From positions 1 to 64,000 of the forward strand of contig JACMKX010000165.1 in assembly GCA_014379905.1 (NCBI GenBank): 64,000 nucleotides of DNA, in the 5' to 3' direction. The position numbers and the translations under genes were made by a program. Origin of the DNA: Ferruginibacter sp. GTDB taxonomy: Bacteria; Bacteroidota; Bacteroidia; Chitinophagales; Chitinophagaceae. Position 1 is the first letter of the stretch, and every line of letters begins with the position of its first letter. Of the stretch, positions 38,688 to 48,373 are shown in pieces. Under the pieces are notes generated by a model. The model did not search any database, had not been told where the DNA came from, and saw only the letters and a list, made by a program, of their open reading frames with translations.

Positions 38688-39542
38688 TTAATAATTTAAT
38701 GTACCAAATAATCCACTCTTATAATCTTCCATTGCCTGGTTTACTTCTTCCATTGTATTCATTACAAAGTTATCTTTGGCGGCTACGGGTTCATCAATAG
38801 GCTGTGCGGATAAAAATAATATTTGTGTATCGGCTTCCGCACAAACCATTATTTCATCGTTCTCTTTTTCAAATACAATTAAATGATGTTCTTCAACTGT
38901 TTCCTGGTTTACGCACAATTTTCCCTGGGAAATATATATTAATGTCCAGTAACCAGGCATTGCAGGGAATAATAAACGGGTTCCACCACTAATGCTGCCG
39001 GAAACAATGGTTACGGGTGTAAAAGATCTTAATGGGCCGGTTTTTCCGTCATATGTACCTGCAGATAATTTTAAATCAGCGCCATCCTGTTCCAGCACTT
39101 TTGGCTGGTCTTCTTTTTTTGCTGCCTGGTAAAAAGGTTCGTCGAGTTTATTCGCTTTGGGCACATTTATCCAGAGCTGGATAAATTCCTGCACCCCACC
39201 ATTCTTTAAAATCTTATCGCTTGGCCCTTCGCTGTGCAATAAACCTTTACCTGCAAACATCCATTGTACATCTCCCTCTACTACTGTTTCATCGTGCCCT
39301 GCATTGTCTTTGTGATAGCCTTCTCCCTGCAATACGATGGTAACCGGAGAAAAGCCACGATGCGGGTGTGGATGAATACGCCGCTCAGAACCTGCGGCGA
39401 TAGTTTCCGGTAGCTTATGATGTAATACAATAAATGGATTGGCAAAACGAAAATCCATATGTGGCAAAGGTTGAAGCACCGTTTCTTCTTTGGTGATCTG
39501 CTTTGCTTTTCCCTGGAGGATATATTCTATTTTCTTTTGCAT
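38688..39542 (-). CDS. pirin family protein
   Basis: HPHPHRGFSPVTIVLQGEGYHKDNAGHDETVVEGDVQWMFAGKGLLHSE. Confidence 0.9.
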   Translation of the reverse strand: MQKKIEYILQGKAKQITKEETVLQPLPHMDFRFANPFIVLHHKLPETIAAGSERRIHPHPHRGFSPVTIVLQGEGYHKDNAGHDETVVEGDVQWMFAGKGLLHSEGPSDKILKNGGVQEFIQLWINVPKANKLDEPFYQAAKKEDQPKVLEQDGADLKLSAGTYDGKTGPLRSFTPVTIVSGSISGGTRLLFPAMPGYWTLIYISQGKLCVNQETVEEHHLIVFEKENDEIMVCAEADTQILFLSAQPIDEPVAAKDNFVMNTMEEVNQAMEDYKSGLFGTLNY

Positions 39543-39632
39543 GATAATTCAAATTGAAGTTAAGGGTTAAGGGTTGAGTGTTAGGAGTTTGTTGCAAACC
39601 CGCCACCTTTACCACGTAACCCGCAACATTAT

Positions 39633-40163
39633 TTATGCCTGTTTTACCAACTGTATTTCTCCTTCGTATTTTATTTCTTCTCCCAGCATTACTCCGCCGG
39701 TTTCCAATGCGGCATTAAAGTTAATGCCCCAATCCTTACGGTTCAGCTTTCCCGCAAAAGAAAAACCTGCTTTTATATTACCATAGGGATCTGTGGTAAT
39801 GCCGGCAAATTCTACTTTTAGAGTAATACTTTTCGTTACGTCTTTCATGGTAAGATCTCCGGTAACTTCCAGCTCATCGCCCGCTGCTTTTACCGCTGTG
39901 GAGTTGAAGGTAATGTTGGGGTATTTTTCTATTTCAAAAAAATCGCTGTTGCGCAAGTGACCATCTCTTTGTTCATTATTGGTAAAGACAGAGGATACAT
40001 CAATTGTTGCACTGATGCCTGCCTCGCCAAAATTGTCATTGCCTGTTTCGGCTGTTACATCAAAACTATTGAACCTGCCTGATACATTGCTGATCATAAG
40101 GTGCTTGATCTTAAATCCTAATTCACTGTGTGTGGCATCAAGTGCCCATTTTGTTGTTGACAT
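39633..40163 (-). CDS. YceI family protein
   Basis: KWALDATHSELGFKIKHLMISNVSGRFNSFDVTAE...LRNSDFFEIEKYPNITFNST. Confidence 0.95.
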   Translation of the reverse strand: MSTTKWALDATHSELGFKIKHLMISNVSGRFNSFDVTAETGNDNFGEAGISATIDVSSVFTNNEQRDGHLRNSDFFEIEKYPNITFNSTAVKAAGDELEVTGDLTMKDVTKSITLKVEFAGITTDPYGNIKAGFSFAGKLNRKDWGINFNAALETGGVMLGEEIKYEGEIQLVKQA

Positions 40164-40293
40164 GATTGATTATTTATTATTAATGATTAATTATTTTTAG
40201 ATGCTGATCCTCGATCCTAGTGAACAGTCTTAACATTTAGAGAATTTTCAAAGTTTCGGACTTCTGCCAGGATCTTGTATCCAGCATCCCTTC

Positions 40294-41163
40294 TTAAACC
40301 AACTCCCCGTATTTTCCATTCTGAAATTCTTCTATTGCTTCATATATTTCTGCCTGGGTATTCATTACAAAGGGGCCGTAGCTGGCAATGGGCTCATTTA
40401 TAGGTTCACCGCTTAACAATAAGATTACCGCATCTTCAGGGGCAGTTATGTTTATTTCTTCGCCATCATTAGCAAACAAAACAAAACTGTGTTCGTTTAC
40501 TTTCTTACCATTCACTTCCGCACTACCATTTATTATCAACAGAGCTGTGTTATGGGTTGCATCTACCTTGGTAGTAAAGCTACCGCCTTTGTTCAGTTTA
40601 ATATCCAACATATTAACGGGAGTATAAGTTTTAGCAGGTCCTTTTATGTCATTCACCTGGCCTGCTATTACGTTTACCACACCGGCATCGTTGGGTAATG
40701 TGATTTTACCCATATCTGCTGCTGTAATGGGTTGATAATGTGCTGCTGTTGATTTATCTTTTTTAGGAAGATTAACCCATAGTTGTACCATTTCAAACAA
40801 GCCGCCCTTTTTTGAGAATTCGGTTTCATGAAATTCTTTGTGCAGGATGCCAGCACCGGCTGTCATCCACTGTACATCACCCGGATTTATAATTCCCCTG
40901 TTACCTGTGCTGTCATTGTGTTCTACACTTCCTTTGTAGGCAATAGTTACTGTTTCAAAACCTTTGTGCGGATGCACATCCACACCTCTTGGTTCATTGG
41001 AAGGGCCAAACTCAAAGGCAGCAGCAAAGTCAAGCATTAAAAAAGGGCTCATTCTGCGCTGCGAAATATTGGCACCCGGTATAAAGTTGTATACTCTGAA
41101 ACCATCACCCACCATACCTGGTTTTGCAGGTTTTTCTATTATTCTTTCTATATTTTTTTGCAT
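40294..41163 (-). CDS. pirin family protein
   Basis: DVHPHKGFETVTIAYKGSVEHNDSTGNRGIINPGDVQWMTAGAGILHKEFHE. Confidence 0.95.
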   Translation of the reverse strand: MQKNIERIIEKPAKPGMVGDGFRVYNFIPGANISQRRMSPFLMLDFAAAFEFGPSNEPRGVDVHPHKGFETVTIAYKGSVEHNDSTGNRGIINPGDVQWMTAGAGILHKEFHETEFSKKGGLFEMVQLWVNLPKKDKSTAAHYQPITAADMGKITLPNDAGVVNVIAGQVNDIKGPAKTYTPVNMLDIKLNKGGSFTTKVDATHNTALLIINGSAEVNGKKVNEHSFVLFANDGEEINITAPEDAVILLLSGEPINEPIASYGPFVMNTQAEIYEAIEEFQNGKYGELV

Positions 41164-41181
41164 GGTATATTTTTTTAAATG

Positions 41182-41550
41182 TTATTGTATTTTTATGTTC
41201 AATCCTGCATTTTTTAATGCATCATCCTTAAAACTAAAAGATGGTTTATTTCGTTTTCTTTTTTCAGCAATGGCATTGCTAATCATCGGTGCAACCTGGT
41301 TGGAATCATCATCTGTTATAAAAACAGTCTTATCATCCTGCAGGCTGAATATTTTTTCCAGTTTGGTTCGTTCTTCTGCCATTACGGCGTCACTAAAAAC
41401 TACTGAATCAAAATTTGATTGCTGAAATTTTTCGATGGCTTGTTCATCCGATGTTACTATTACGGTTTGAAAGCTGTTCTGTAATTGTTCAACCAGTGCA
41501 GCATTGCGGTGTTCGTTTTTGCCAAAAATGAGAGTGGTTGTTTTGTTCAT
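41182..41550 (-). CDS. hypothetical protein, possible degenerate receiver-like fold
   Basis: MNKTTTLIFGKNEHRNAALVEQLQNSFQTVIVTSDEQAIEKFQQSNFDSVVFSDAV...KTVFITDDD. Confidence 0.65.
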   Translation of the reverse strand: MNKTTTLIFGKNEHRNAALVEQLQNSFQTVIVTSDEQAIEKFQQSNFDSVVFSDAVMAEERTKLEKIFSLQDDKTVFITDDDSNQVAPMISNAIAEKRKRNKPSFSFKDDALKNAGLNIKIQ

Positions 41551-41822
41551 TGTATGTCCTTTTTTTTATAAAGCAAAAGTACAACCCTGAGGGTGCGGTT
41601 GCCAATAATGTAGGTTAAGGAAAAAACTTAATGCACATTAAGCATTATTGAAGGCAGGCTGCCGGTGAACGGGTTTTGTGAGAAACTGGAAAATACTGCA
41701 AAGTAGCTTTAAAGTCACTGATTCTTTACCACCTTAACTTGTTTAGGATCCGCTGAAGGTTTCAACAAAACAAAAAACGGAAGTGCGAACCACCTGTCTT
41801 TTGAAGAGTGCTGCCCGGCTCC

Positions 41823-42416
41823 TTACTTTTTTGAAGCAGGCTGGTTGAGCATTTTGCTTAAAAACTCAGGCGTAACCCCGATATAGGAAGCAATATACTT
41901 TTGAGGCAGGCTGAGGAAAAGCGAAGGGTAGAGCTCTACAAAGTAACCGTAACGGTCTTTGGCGGGTAAGTTTAAGTTGCTCGACAATCTTTGCTGGTAG
42001 GCGGCCAAAGCATTTTCTGCCAGGATGCGGAAGAAGCGTTCAAATTTGGGAATCTTCTCAAATAATATGTCAATTGAATTCCTGGAAATTTCTACTATTT
42101 CCGTGTCTTCGATGGCATCTATAAAAAGATTGCCTGGTTGTTGTTTATGATAGCTGTAAAGGTCACCGATCCACCAGCCGGCCGGGGCAAACTGGATAAT
42201 GTGTTCAAAACCGTTTTTATCTACTGAATACATACGAAGTAAGCCAGACAGTACAAATTTTGCAGATTGATTGATATCCCCCTCCTGCGTGAGCAATTGT
42301 TTTTTGCGGATTTTTTTAGGTTGAAGGAGGGATAAGAAAAAATTTTCTTCTTCAGTTGTGAGCTGAATGTATTTTGAAATAGACTGAAGCAGCAGTAGAG
42401 GTGATTGCATTAGCAA
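41823..42416 (-). CDS. Crp/Fnr family transcriptional regulator
   Basis: cNMP-binding-like N-terminus KQLLTQEGDINQSAKFVLSGLLRMY; C-terminal LPQKYIASYIGVTPEFLSKMLNQ. Confidence 0.88.
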   Translation of the reverse strand: MLMQSPLLLLQSISKYIQLTTEEENFFLSLLQPKKIRKKQLLTQEGDINQSAKFVLSGLLRMYSVDKNGFEHIIQFAPAGWWIGDLYSYHKQQPGNLFIDAIEDTEIVEISRNSIDILFEKIPKFERFFRILAENALAAYQQRLSSNLNLPAKDRYGYFVELYPSLFLSLPQKYIASYIGVTPEFLSKMLNQPASKK

Positions 42417-42500
42417 TATTTGCGTTCACTGCAAAATACGACAGGTTTTGGCTACGGCAAAATATAGATAGGAAGGCTGATTTTTCTTTTGCTCCCGTCC

Positions 42501-43520
42501 TCACGCCTTATTCAGGTCTTCTATCAACTGCGCTAATTTTATTTCTTCCAGCACCTTTCTTTTTGTAAGCGGGCCATCATCGCACCATTTTACCAGCCGG
42601 ATGGAGCCGTCAACAATTTCAATACCGGTGATATCACCATCATCAAAACAACAACAACCCGAATTAAAATAACAAGGTTTCAATGTTTCTCTTTGCTGGC
42701 TGGTGTCAATTTTATTGCTGGGATGACCGTAGTAACGGCCGGATGCAAATACCGGGCTATGTGTATGCCCGGTAATGAGTAGCATGTCTTTTTCCTGGCT
42801 GCTCCAGCCATACATCATTTTATTGTGGCCGTTTCTCAGCGAAAAATCTTTACTGGCAGAATTGATATTAACCCGCAGGTATCGTTGTATAGGCATCCAT
42901 ATATGCGCCACGAGCCAGGTACTGACAGCATTGTTATCACTCATCAGGTCGCCCTGGTGGCCATGCGTTAAAAAAATATTGAAAGGAATTTTTAACCCTT
43001 TTACTTTTAAAACAATGCCTTCATAAATTTTTAAAGGAGAACCAAAATATTTTTTCAGGTAAAAGCTAACGGCAAAAATATCTTTCCAGATGATATCGTG
43101 GTTGCCAAAGGTTTTGTAAAAGCGGTTGGGGAAAAAAGCTGATTCTGCTGCAAAAGCTTTTTCATTTTTTGGCAACAGGTCTGCGGGTTGAAATTTCCAT
43201 AACTCCTCACTGTCTCCCAGGCTTATGAAGGTGAAGCCCTCCTTGTAATAATGTCCCAGTGCTTTAATATAATTTGTTTCACTGGCATTAAAGTCATCCG
43301 CCCAGCTTTTATTCCCTTTATGCTGATCGCTAAAAATGATGAATTTATCTTTGGCAAGATCAATATCCAGCAACTTTACATTATTGTCTTTTTCTTCCAG
43401 CCCTTTTTTATATAATGCAGAAAGAGAACTATACACTGTTGACTGCTTTGGGGAAGCAGCCAGTTTATTCCCCATCCAGGTAAGGGGCTTTTTAAGGAAA
43501 TATTGTAAAATTTTTCTCAT
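42501..43520 (-). CDS. metallophosphoesterase
   Basis: IIFSDQHKGN, SLGDSEELW, FGNHDIIW, THGHQGD, ITGHTHSPVF. Confidence 0.9.
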   Translation of the reverse strand: MRKILQYFLKKPLTWMGNKLAASPKQSTVYSSLSALYKKGLEEKDNNVKLLDIDLAKDKFIIFSDQHKGNKSWADDFNASETNYIKALGHYYKEGFTFISLGDSEELWKFQPADLLPKNEKAFAAESAFFPNRFYKTFGNHDIIWKDIFAVSFYLKKYFGSPLKIYEGIVLKVKGLKIPFNIFLTHGHQGDLMSDNNAVSTWLVAHIWMPIQRYLRVNINSASKDFSLRNGHNKMMYGWSSQEKDMLLITGHTHSPVFASGRYYGHPSNKIDTSQQRETLKPCYFNSGCCCFDDGDITGIEIVDGSIRLVKWCDDGPLTKRKVLEEIKLAQLIEDLNKA

Positions 43521-45031
43521 CGGGTAAAATACTTTCCAATAACCGGCATTCTTGCCAATTCCTTTGCTTCAATTTTGCCAACAAACCATGTAAAAAAACC
43601 CATTAATAGCACACCTGATATAATGGAGAACCACAAGGCCGGGCTTATCCATTTTACCAGGGCAATATGCAAGCCATAGATAAGTACAACCAATACTATA
43701 TAAGAAACCAGTTTTTTTACAGCATATGGTACAGGATAATATTTCTGCCCGAGTTTATAACTCATGATCATCATAATTAGGTAGCAGGCAAAAGTTGCAA
43801 GTGCAGCTCCGGTGTAGTGCCATACCGGAATAAGCAATACATTCAACACGATGGTAACAACTGCACCCGCAATGGTAATGTAAGCGCCATACCTGTTTTT
43901 ATTGGTGAGCTTGTACCACACACTAAGGTTATAATAAATACCAAGAAAAACATTTCCCAAAGCCAGCAGGGGTACCACATCCAGGCCTTCGGCCCATCGC
44001 TTATTGGCAAACTCAATAAATATCCAGCGAAAAATATCAAGAAATAAACCAATGAATAAAAACATAAAGCAACAGGCGATCACAAAAAATTTCATCACCC
44101 TGGCATAAGTGCGCTGGGCATTTTCATTTTTACTTTGGTTAAAAAAGAAAGGTTCTGCTGCCATGCGGAATGCCTGTATCATAATAGTGATGAGCAAAGC
44201 GATGCGGAAAATATTGGCAAAAATACCCAACTCATGATCAGCCTGTTGCTGGGGCAGGTCTACTACATGACGATAGATCATGCGGCTTAACACATCGTTC
44301 ACCATGCCTCCCAACCCAACAATGATAAGAGGCATGCTGTATTTCATTACTTCTTTCCACAATACTTTATCGAAGCTGAAAGAGATCTGCCTTATTTCTT
44401 TTGATAAGATGACCAGCGTAAACAAACTGCCACATAAATTTCCTAACAGGTAATATCCCAAACCCACCTCGGGTTTATAAACAAGGCTCAACCATCCGTC
44501 GGGATTTTTTGCAACAATGCCCGGAGCAAAACCCAGGAAAAATATTACTACTGAAAGATTGATGACGATACCGGCAATTCTTGCGAGTGCGTATCTTTTG
44601 GGCCTGTTCTCCTGGCGCAATTTCGCAAAAGGAAGTGTGTTGAGATTGTCAACTGCAATGATGGCAATCATCCAGTATAAATATTCAGGATGCCGCTCCA
44701 GGTCGGCAGCATCACTCAGCCATCCTTTGCTAAATAATAAAAGCAGGCTAAATAAAATAGTACTAAAAAAGAGTGAGATGGATAATGTGCTGTATAATTT
44801 CTGCCGGTCATGCGTTTGGGAAAACCGGAAATAGGCTGTTTCCATTCCATATGAATACAGTACGTTAAAAAAAGGGATCAAAGTATATACCTGTACGAGA
44901 TCAGCTGTTTTTTCGGGCATGGCTACAAAAAACGGCAATGCCATATTCATGATATATCCTAAAAACCTGCTTGCAATGGTTGGTACCCCATACCACAATG
45001 TTTGCCCCGCTAATTGTTTGATACCTGCCAA
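43517..45031 (-). CDS. oligosaccharide flippase / polysaccharide biosynthesis family membrane protein
   Basis: ~14 hydrophobic segments; MAGIKQLAGQTLWYGVPTIASRFLGYIMNMAL...ETAYFRF. Confidence 0.88.
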   Translation of the reverse strand: MAGIKQLAGQTLWYGVPTIASRFLGYIMNMALPFFVAMPEKTADLVQVYTLIPFFNVLYSYGMETAYFRFSQTHDRQKLYSTLSISLFFSTILFSLLLLFSKGWLSDAADLERHPEYLYWMIAIIAVDNLNTLPFAKLRQENRPKRYALARIAGIVINLSVVIFFLGFAPGIVAKNPDGWLSLVYKPEVGLGYYLLGNLCGSLFTLVILSKEIRQISFSFDKVLWKEVMKYSMPLIIVGLGGMVNDVLSRMIYRHVVDLPQQQADHELGIFANIFRIALLITIMIQAFRMAAEPFFFNQSKNENAQRTYARVMKFFVIACCFMFLFIGLFLDIFRWIFIEFANKRWAEGLDVVPLLALGNVFLGIYYNLSVWYKLTNKNRYGAYITIAGAVVTIVLNVLLIPVWHYTGAALATFACYLIMMIMSYKLGQKYYPVPYAVKKLVSYIVLVVLIYGLHIALVKWISPALWFSIISGVLLMGFFTWFVGKIEAKELARMPVIGKYFTR

Positions 45032-45234
45032 TGGATTTTAAATTTATTCAAAATTACACGAATGAAATGAATTGCACGAATTGTTCATGGTTGATAGATC
45101 ATAGTTGATGGAAAGATGCCAACTTTCTATCTTCTTCATTTTCCACCACGAATTACATGATTTTTTTAGCGCCTGCCAGCTTTTAGCATAAGAGGTTAAC
45201 CTACTTTATTATTCCTTATTGGATGTTTCTTATT

Positions 45235-46299
45235 TCAGTGTTTAAAAAACACGGGGCCATCCGGGCCAAACCGTTTGCTCTTTGTAAAAGAAGTATCGGT
45301 TAACGTATACAAAAAATAACTGAGTTCATTTTTTTGCAGCGGGGTAAGTTTAATGGGCGAACCCAGGTTGCTATCCAATCCTTTGGGCTGGGCTGCTGTT
45401 ACTTTCATGTAATGATCCACTACCTGTGGTACAGAAAAAATGCTGCCATCATGCATATAGGGATAACTGTACTGCACATTGCGAAGGCTGGGAACTTTAA
45501 ATTTAAGGGAATCTCCGGCCAGCCCGGTTATCATCATTCGGCCATTGTCTTTAAACCGGTTTATGGGCCGGCCATTGTTTCTAAAACTATTATCTGTAAA
45601 CAATGGTTCTTTGTGGCAACTGGCGCAATGCACTTTAAAGTGTTTGTAACCATTTGCTTCAAACCTGCTAAAGCTATCCCTTCCGTTCATTACCCTGTCA
45701 TATTTACTGTTGGCAGTTATCAGGCTGCCGGTAAACTGCGCCAATGCTTTCAACATACGCTGACTGGTAATATTCGCATCGCCGAAAGCTTTTTTAAACA
45801 GCCGCTTATAAGAAGTGTCCGCTTTTAAAAATAATAGTACTGTATCCAATGCACTGCCCATTTCATTGGGTGCCGTTAATGGTGAAAGGGGTTGCACTTC
45901 TATATGATTGATGCCGCCATCCCAGTGATAAGCCGTCATCCAGGCAAGGTTCATCAATGCAGGGGCATTGCGGGTGGTAAAAGTATTGAGCACACCATGG
46001 CTAAGGTCGTGATCAAAAGTGGCAAATCCGGCGAAAGGCTGGTGACAGCTGGCGCAGCTTATTTCTTTATCACTGCTGAGGCGGGGGTCGTAAAATAATT
46101 TTTTACCCAGTTGGAAGCCTTCTTCTGTCAGTTTATTTTTTGCAAAAATATCTGTAGGAGGTTTTGGCCACCCGGTAGGAATAACGAATTTAAGTGGTGT
46201 TGGTGCGTAGGGACCATAGCCGTCATCATTTGTTGCGCTTATAAATACAAGGGCAGCGGCAATAAATAAAAAAAATGATATGAGGACTTTTATCTTCAA
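45235..46299 (-). CDS. di-haem cytochrome c peroxidase family protein, MbnH-like by context
   Basis: CASCHQPFAGF, CASCHKEPLFTD, VPSLRNVQYSYPYMHDGSIFSVPQVVDHYM; adjacent to MbnP-like gene. Confidence 0.85.
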   Translation of the reverse strand: MKIKVLISFFLFIAAALVFISATNDDGYGPYAPTPLKFVIPTGWPKPPTDIFAKNKLTEEGFQLGKKLFYDPRLSSDKEISCASCHQPFAGFATFDHDLSHGVLNTFTTRNAPALMNLAWMTAYHWDGGINHIEVQPLSPLTAPNEMGSALDTVLLFLKADTSYKRLFKKAFGDANITSQRMLKALAQFTGSLITANSKYDRVMNGRDSFSRFEANGYKHFKVHCASCHKEPLFTDNSFRNNGRPINRFKDNGRMMITGLAGDSLKFKVPSLRNVQYSYPYMHDGSIFSVPQVVDHYMKVTAAQPKGLDSNLGSPIKLTPLQKNELSYFLYTLTDTSFTKSKRFGPDGPVFFKH

Positions 46300-46302
46300 T
46301 GT

Positions 46303-47025
46303 TTATTCGATGCTTTTGATGGAAAACATACCCTGGAAATTATCTGCTGCTTTTATGGCAAGCCTTCCCGGTGTCATGAGTAATGCCTGGTCTGCAATTT
46401 TGATATCACTAATGCCTTTCCAATATTTATCAAGGTCGATGTTGACAATGATGGTGTGTTTACTACCTGCTTTTACTTCCAGTTTCCGTGGAAAGGGAAG
46501 CGTGATGCGTCTTGCCACATTATTAGGGAAGCGATAACCTCCTACATGATGTTCAATTCTGCCGAGATCGGCTTTCGATGCGGGCGAATACCCTTCCAGC
46601 TTAAAAAATATGTAGCCGGAGTTCCAGGTCCAGAACATGCCATTCAAAGGATCCAGCGCCTCATCCTGGGCACCGCTACAGTTTAAAGCGCTGTCTACAC
46701 CAATGGTAAAATCCAGGGAATGATAATTTCCATTTGATGATGGAAATACAATGCTGTCTGTATTGCCAGCATCCATCAGTAATACCCTTTCATTAAAAAG
46801 CATCACATCATCTCCTTTAAACAAAATATTGCTGATGTAATATTTTAACCTGGTCACCTGGTATGCTTCATTAAAGCCATTCGTATAGCTGCTGTCATTC
46901 AACAGCAGCGGTTTGCCGTTTGCAGTAATATTAAATTTAAACGAAACCTGGGCATAAGAAAACAGGTTGCATAGCAATACAAATGCAATACAACTACAAA
47001 TTTTTTTAAATAGAGATCTAATCAT
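46303..47025 (-). CDS. MbnP-like copper-associated protein
   Basis: LNDSSYTNGFNEAYQVTRLKYYISNI; FTIGVDSALNCSGAQDEALDPLNGMFWTWNSGYIFFKLEGYSP; HHVGGY. Confidence 0.78.
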   Translation of the reverse strand: MIRSLFKKICSCIAFVLLCNLFSYAQVSFKFNITANGKPLLLNDSSYTNGFNEAYQVTRLKYYISNILFKGDDVMLFNERVLLMDAGNTDSIVFPSSNGNYHSLDFTIGVDSALNCSGAQDEALDPLNGMFWTWNSGYIFFKLEGYSPASKADLGRIEHHVGGYRFPNNVARRITLPFPRKLEVKAGSKHTIIVNIDLDKYWKGISDIKIADQALLMTPGRLAIKAADNFQGMFSIKSIE

Positions 47026-47419
47026 TCAATCCCGGTTTTTTTCTTGCCTGTTTTATGCCTGAGTTTATCTTCTTGCTCTCCAGTCTTTTTAATTTACTGG
47101 CCAGACTTGGTTTGCTTGCTTTTCTTTTTTTGGGAATGATAAGCGCCTTTTCAACCAGTGCATTCATTTTTTTTACTACAATTTCCTTATTGGCCAGCTG
47201 GCTCCTGGCCTCCTGGCTTTTTACGAGCAGCATGCCTTCGGCATTAATCCTATTGGAAAGTTTCTCAACCATCCTTATTTTTTCTTCTTCCGAAAAAAGC
47301 GCAGAGCTATCTATATGCCAATAACCCTCCACCATGGTTTCCACTTTGTTCACATTCTGACCACCTTTGCCTCCGCTGCGGGCTGTTTTAAATTTTATTT
47401 CCGTATATATGTCAGGCAT
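47018..47419 (-). CDS. arfB: alternative ribosome-rescue factor ArfB / peptidyl-tRNA hydrolase
   Basis: FKTARSGGKGGQNVNKVETMVEGYW GGQ motif and basic C-terminal tail; no long RF domain. Confidence 0.92.
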   Translation of the reverse strand: MPDIYTEIKFKTARSGGKGGQNVNKVETMVEGYWHIDSSALFSEEEKIRMVEKLSNRINAEGMLLVKSQEARSQLANKEIVVKKMNALVEKALIIPKKRKASKPSLASKLKRLESKKINSGIKQARKKPGLND

Positions 47420-47536
47420 GGCACCAAATTTACCTACAAATACAGCAATTTGCAGTAAATGAGGGTTTTAATACCGTTAATATTTCGGTAAGTAGGAAAA
47501 AAAACACATTTTTGCATCAAACCAAACGGTGGAATT

Positions 47537-48316
47537 TTGAAAGGCATCATCTATCACTCATTAACGGAAAAAAAGAAGCAGGGCAAAAAAAGCTTTGCAG
47601 TACTCATTGATCCCGATAAGGTGAATGACAGCAATATGGAGCAACTCATTGAGCTGGCAGTAGAGGCTAAAGTGGATTATTTTTTTGTAGGCGGAAGCCT
47701 GGTTATTTCTGACAACCTGGATAATTGTATCCAGCTCATTAAAAGTCGTTGTGCTATTCCGGTAATATTGTTTCCCGGCAGCCCCAGCCAGCTAAGTAAA
47801 TATGCTGATTCATTATTATACCTTTCCCTTATCAGTGGGCGTAATCCTGAGTTACTGATTGGGCAGCACGTTGTAAGTGCACCTGTTGTTAGAAAAAGCG
47901 GGCTGGAAATTATGCCTACAGGCTATATGGTAATTGATGGAGGTGCCCCTACTACGGTTTCCTATATCAGCAATGCCGCTCCTTTACCGGCCGATAAAAA
48001 CGAAATTGCTATGTGTACGGCCATGGCCGGAGAAATGCTGGGTATGAAACTGATTTATATGGATGCAGGCAGCGGTGCCAAAAAAGCCATCCACGAACAA
48101 ATGATCGCAAAAGTAGCCGGCTGTATAGATGTTCCGCTTATCATTGGTGGTGGTATAACCACCCCTGAAAAAGCTTACCTCAATTGCAAGGCAGGTGCCG
48201 ATGTAATTGTGGTGGGCAATGCTATTGAAAAAGATGCTTCGCTCATCAAAGAAATTGCAGCAGCGGTGCACAGGGTTAATAAGGTCGAGACTGAAGGTCA
48301 GACGAGTGTGGTCTAG
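47537..48316 (+). CDS. geranylgeranylglyceryl/heptaprenylglyceryl phosphate synthase family
   Basis: FAVLIDPDKV, DYFFVGGSLV, LFPGSPSQLS, YMDAGSGA, LIIGGGITTPEKA, GADVIVVGNAIEKD; TTG start in the ORF track. Confidence 0.92.
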   Translation: MKGIIYHSLTEKKKQGKKSFAVLIDPDKVNDSNMEQLIELAVEAKVDYFFVGGSLVISDNLDNCIQLIKSRCAIPVILFPGSPSQLSKYADSLLYLSLISGRNPELLIGQHVVSAPVVRKSGLEIMPTGYMVIDGGAPTTVSYISNAAPLPADKNEIAMCTAMAGEMLGMKLIYMDAGSGAKKAIHEQMIAKVAGCIDVPLIIGGGITTPEKAYLNCKAGADVIVVGNAIEKDASLIKEIAAAVHRVNKVETEGQTSVV

Positions 48317-48340
48317 GGTCGGGACTGAAGGTCAGACCTG
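48283..48340. repeat. 34-bp-spaced direct duplication ggtcg(a/g)gactgaaggtcagac
   Basis: Copies at 48283-48306 and 48317-48340; inverted diverged copy at 49046-49070. Confidence 0.85.
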
Positions 48341-48373
48341 TTTCTATAACGGTTATTTATTTAAACAGATTCT

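Noticed and set aside
45334-45828. 164-aa ORF opposite the MbnH-like gene
   Set aside because: Antisense to a clear di-haem cytochrome gene, no recognisable motif
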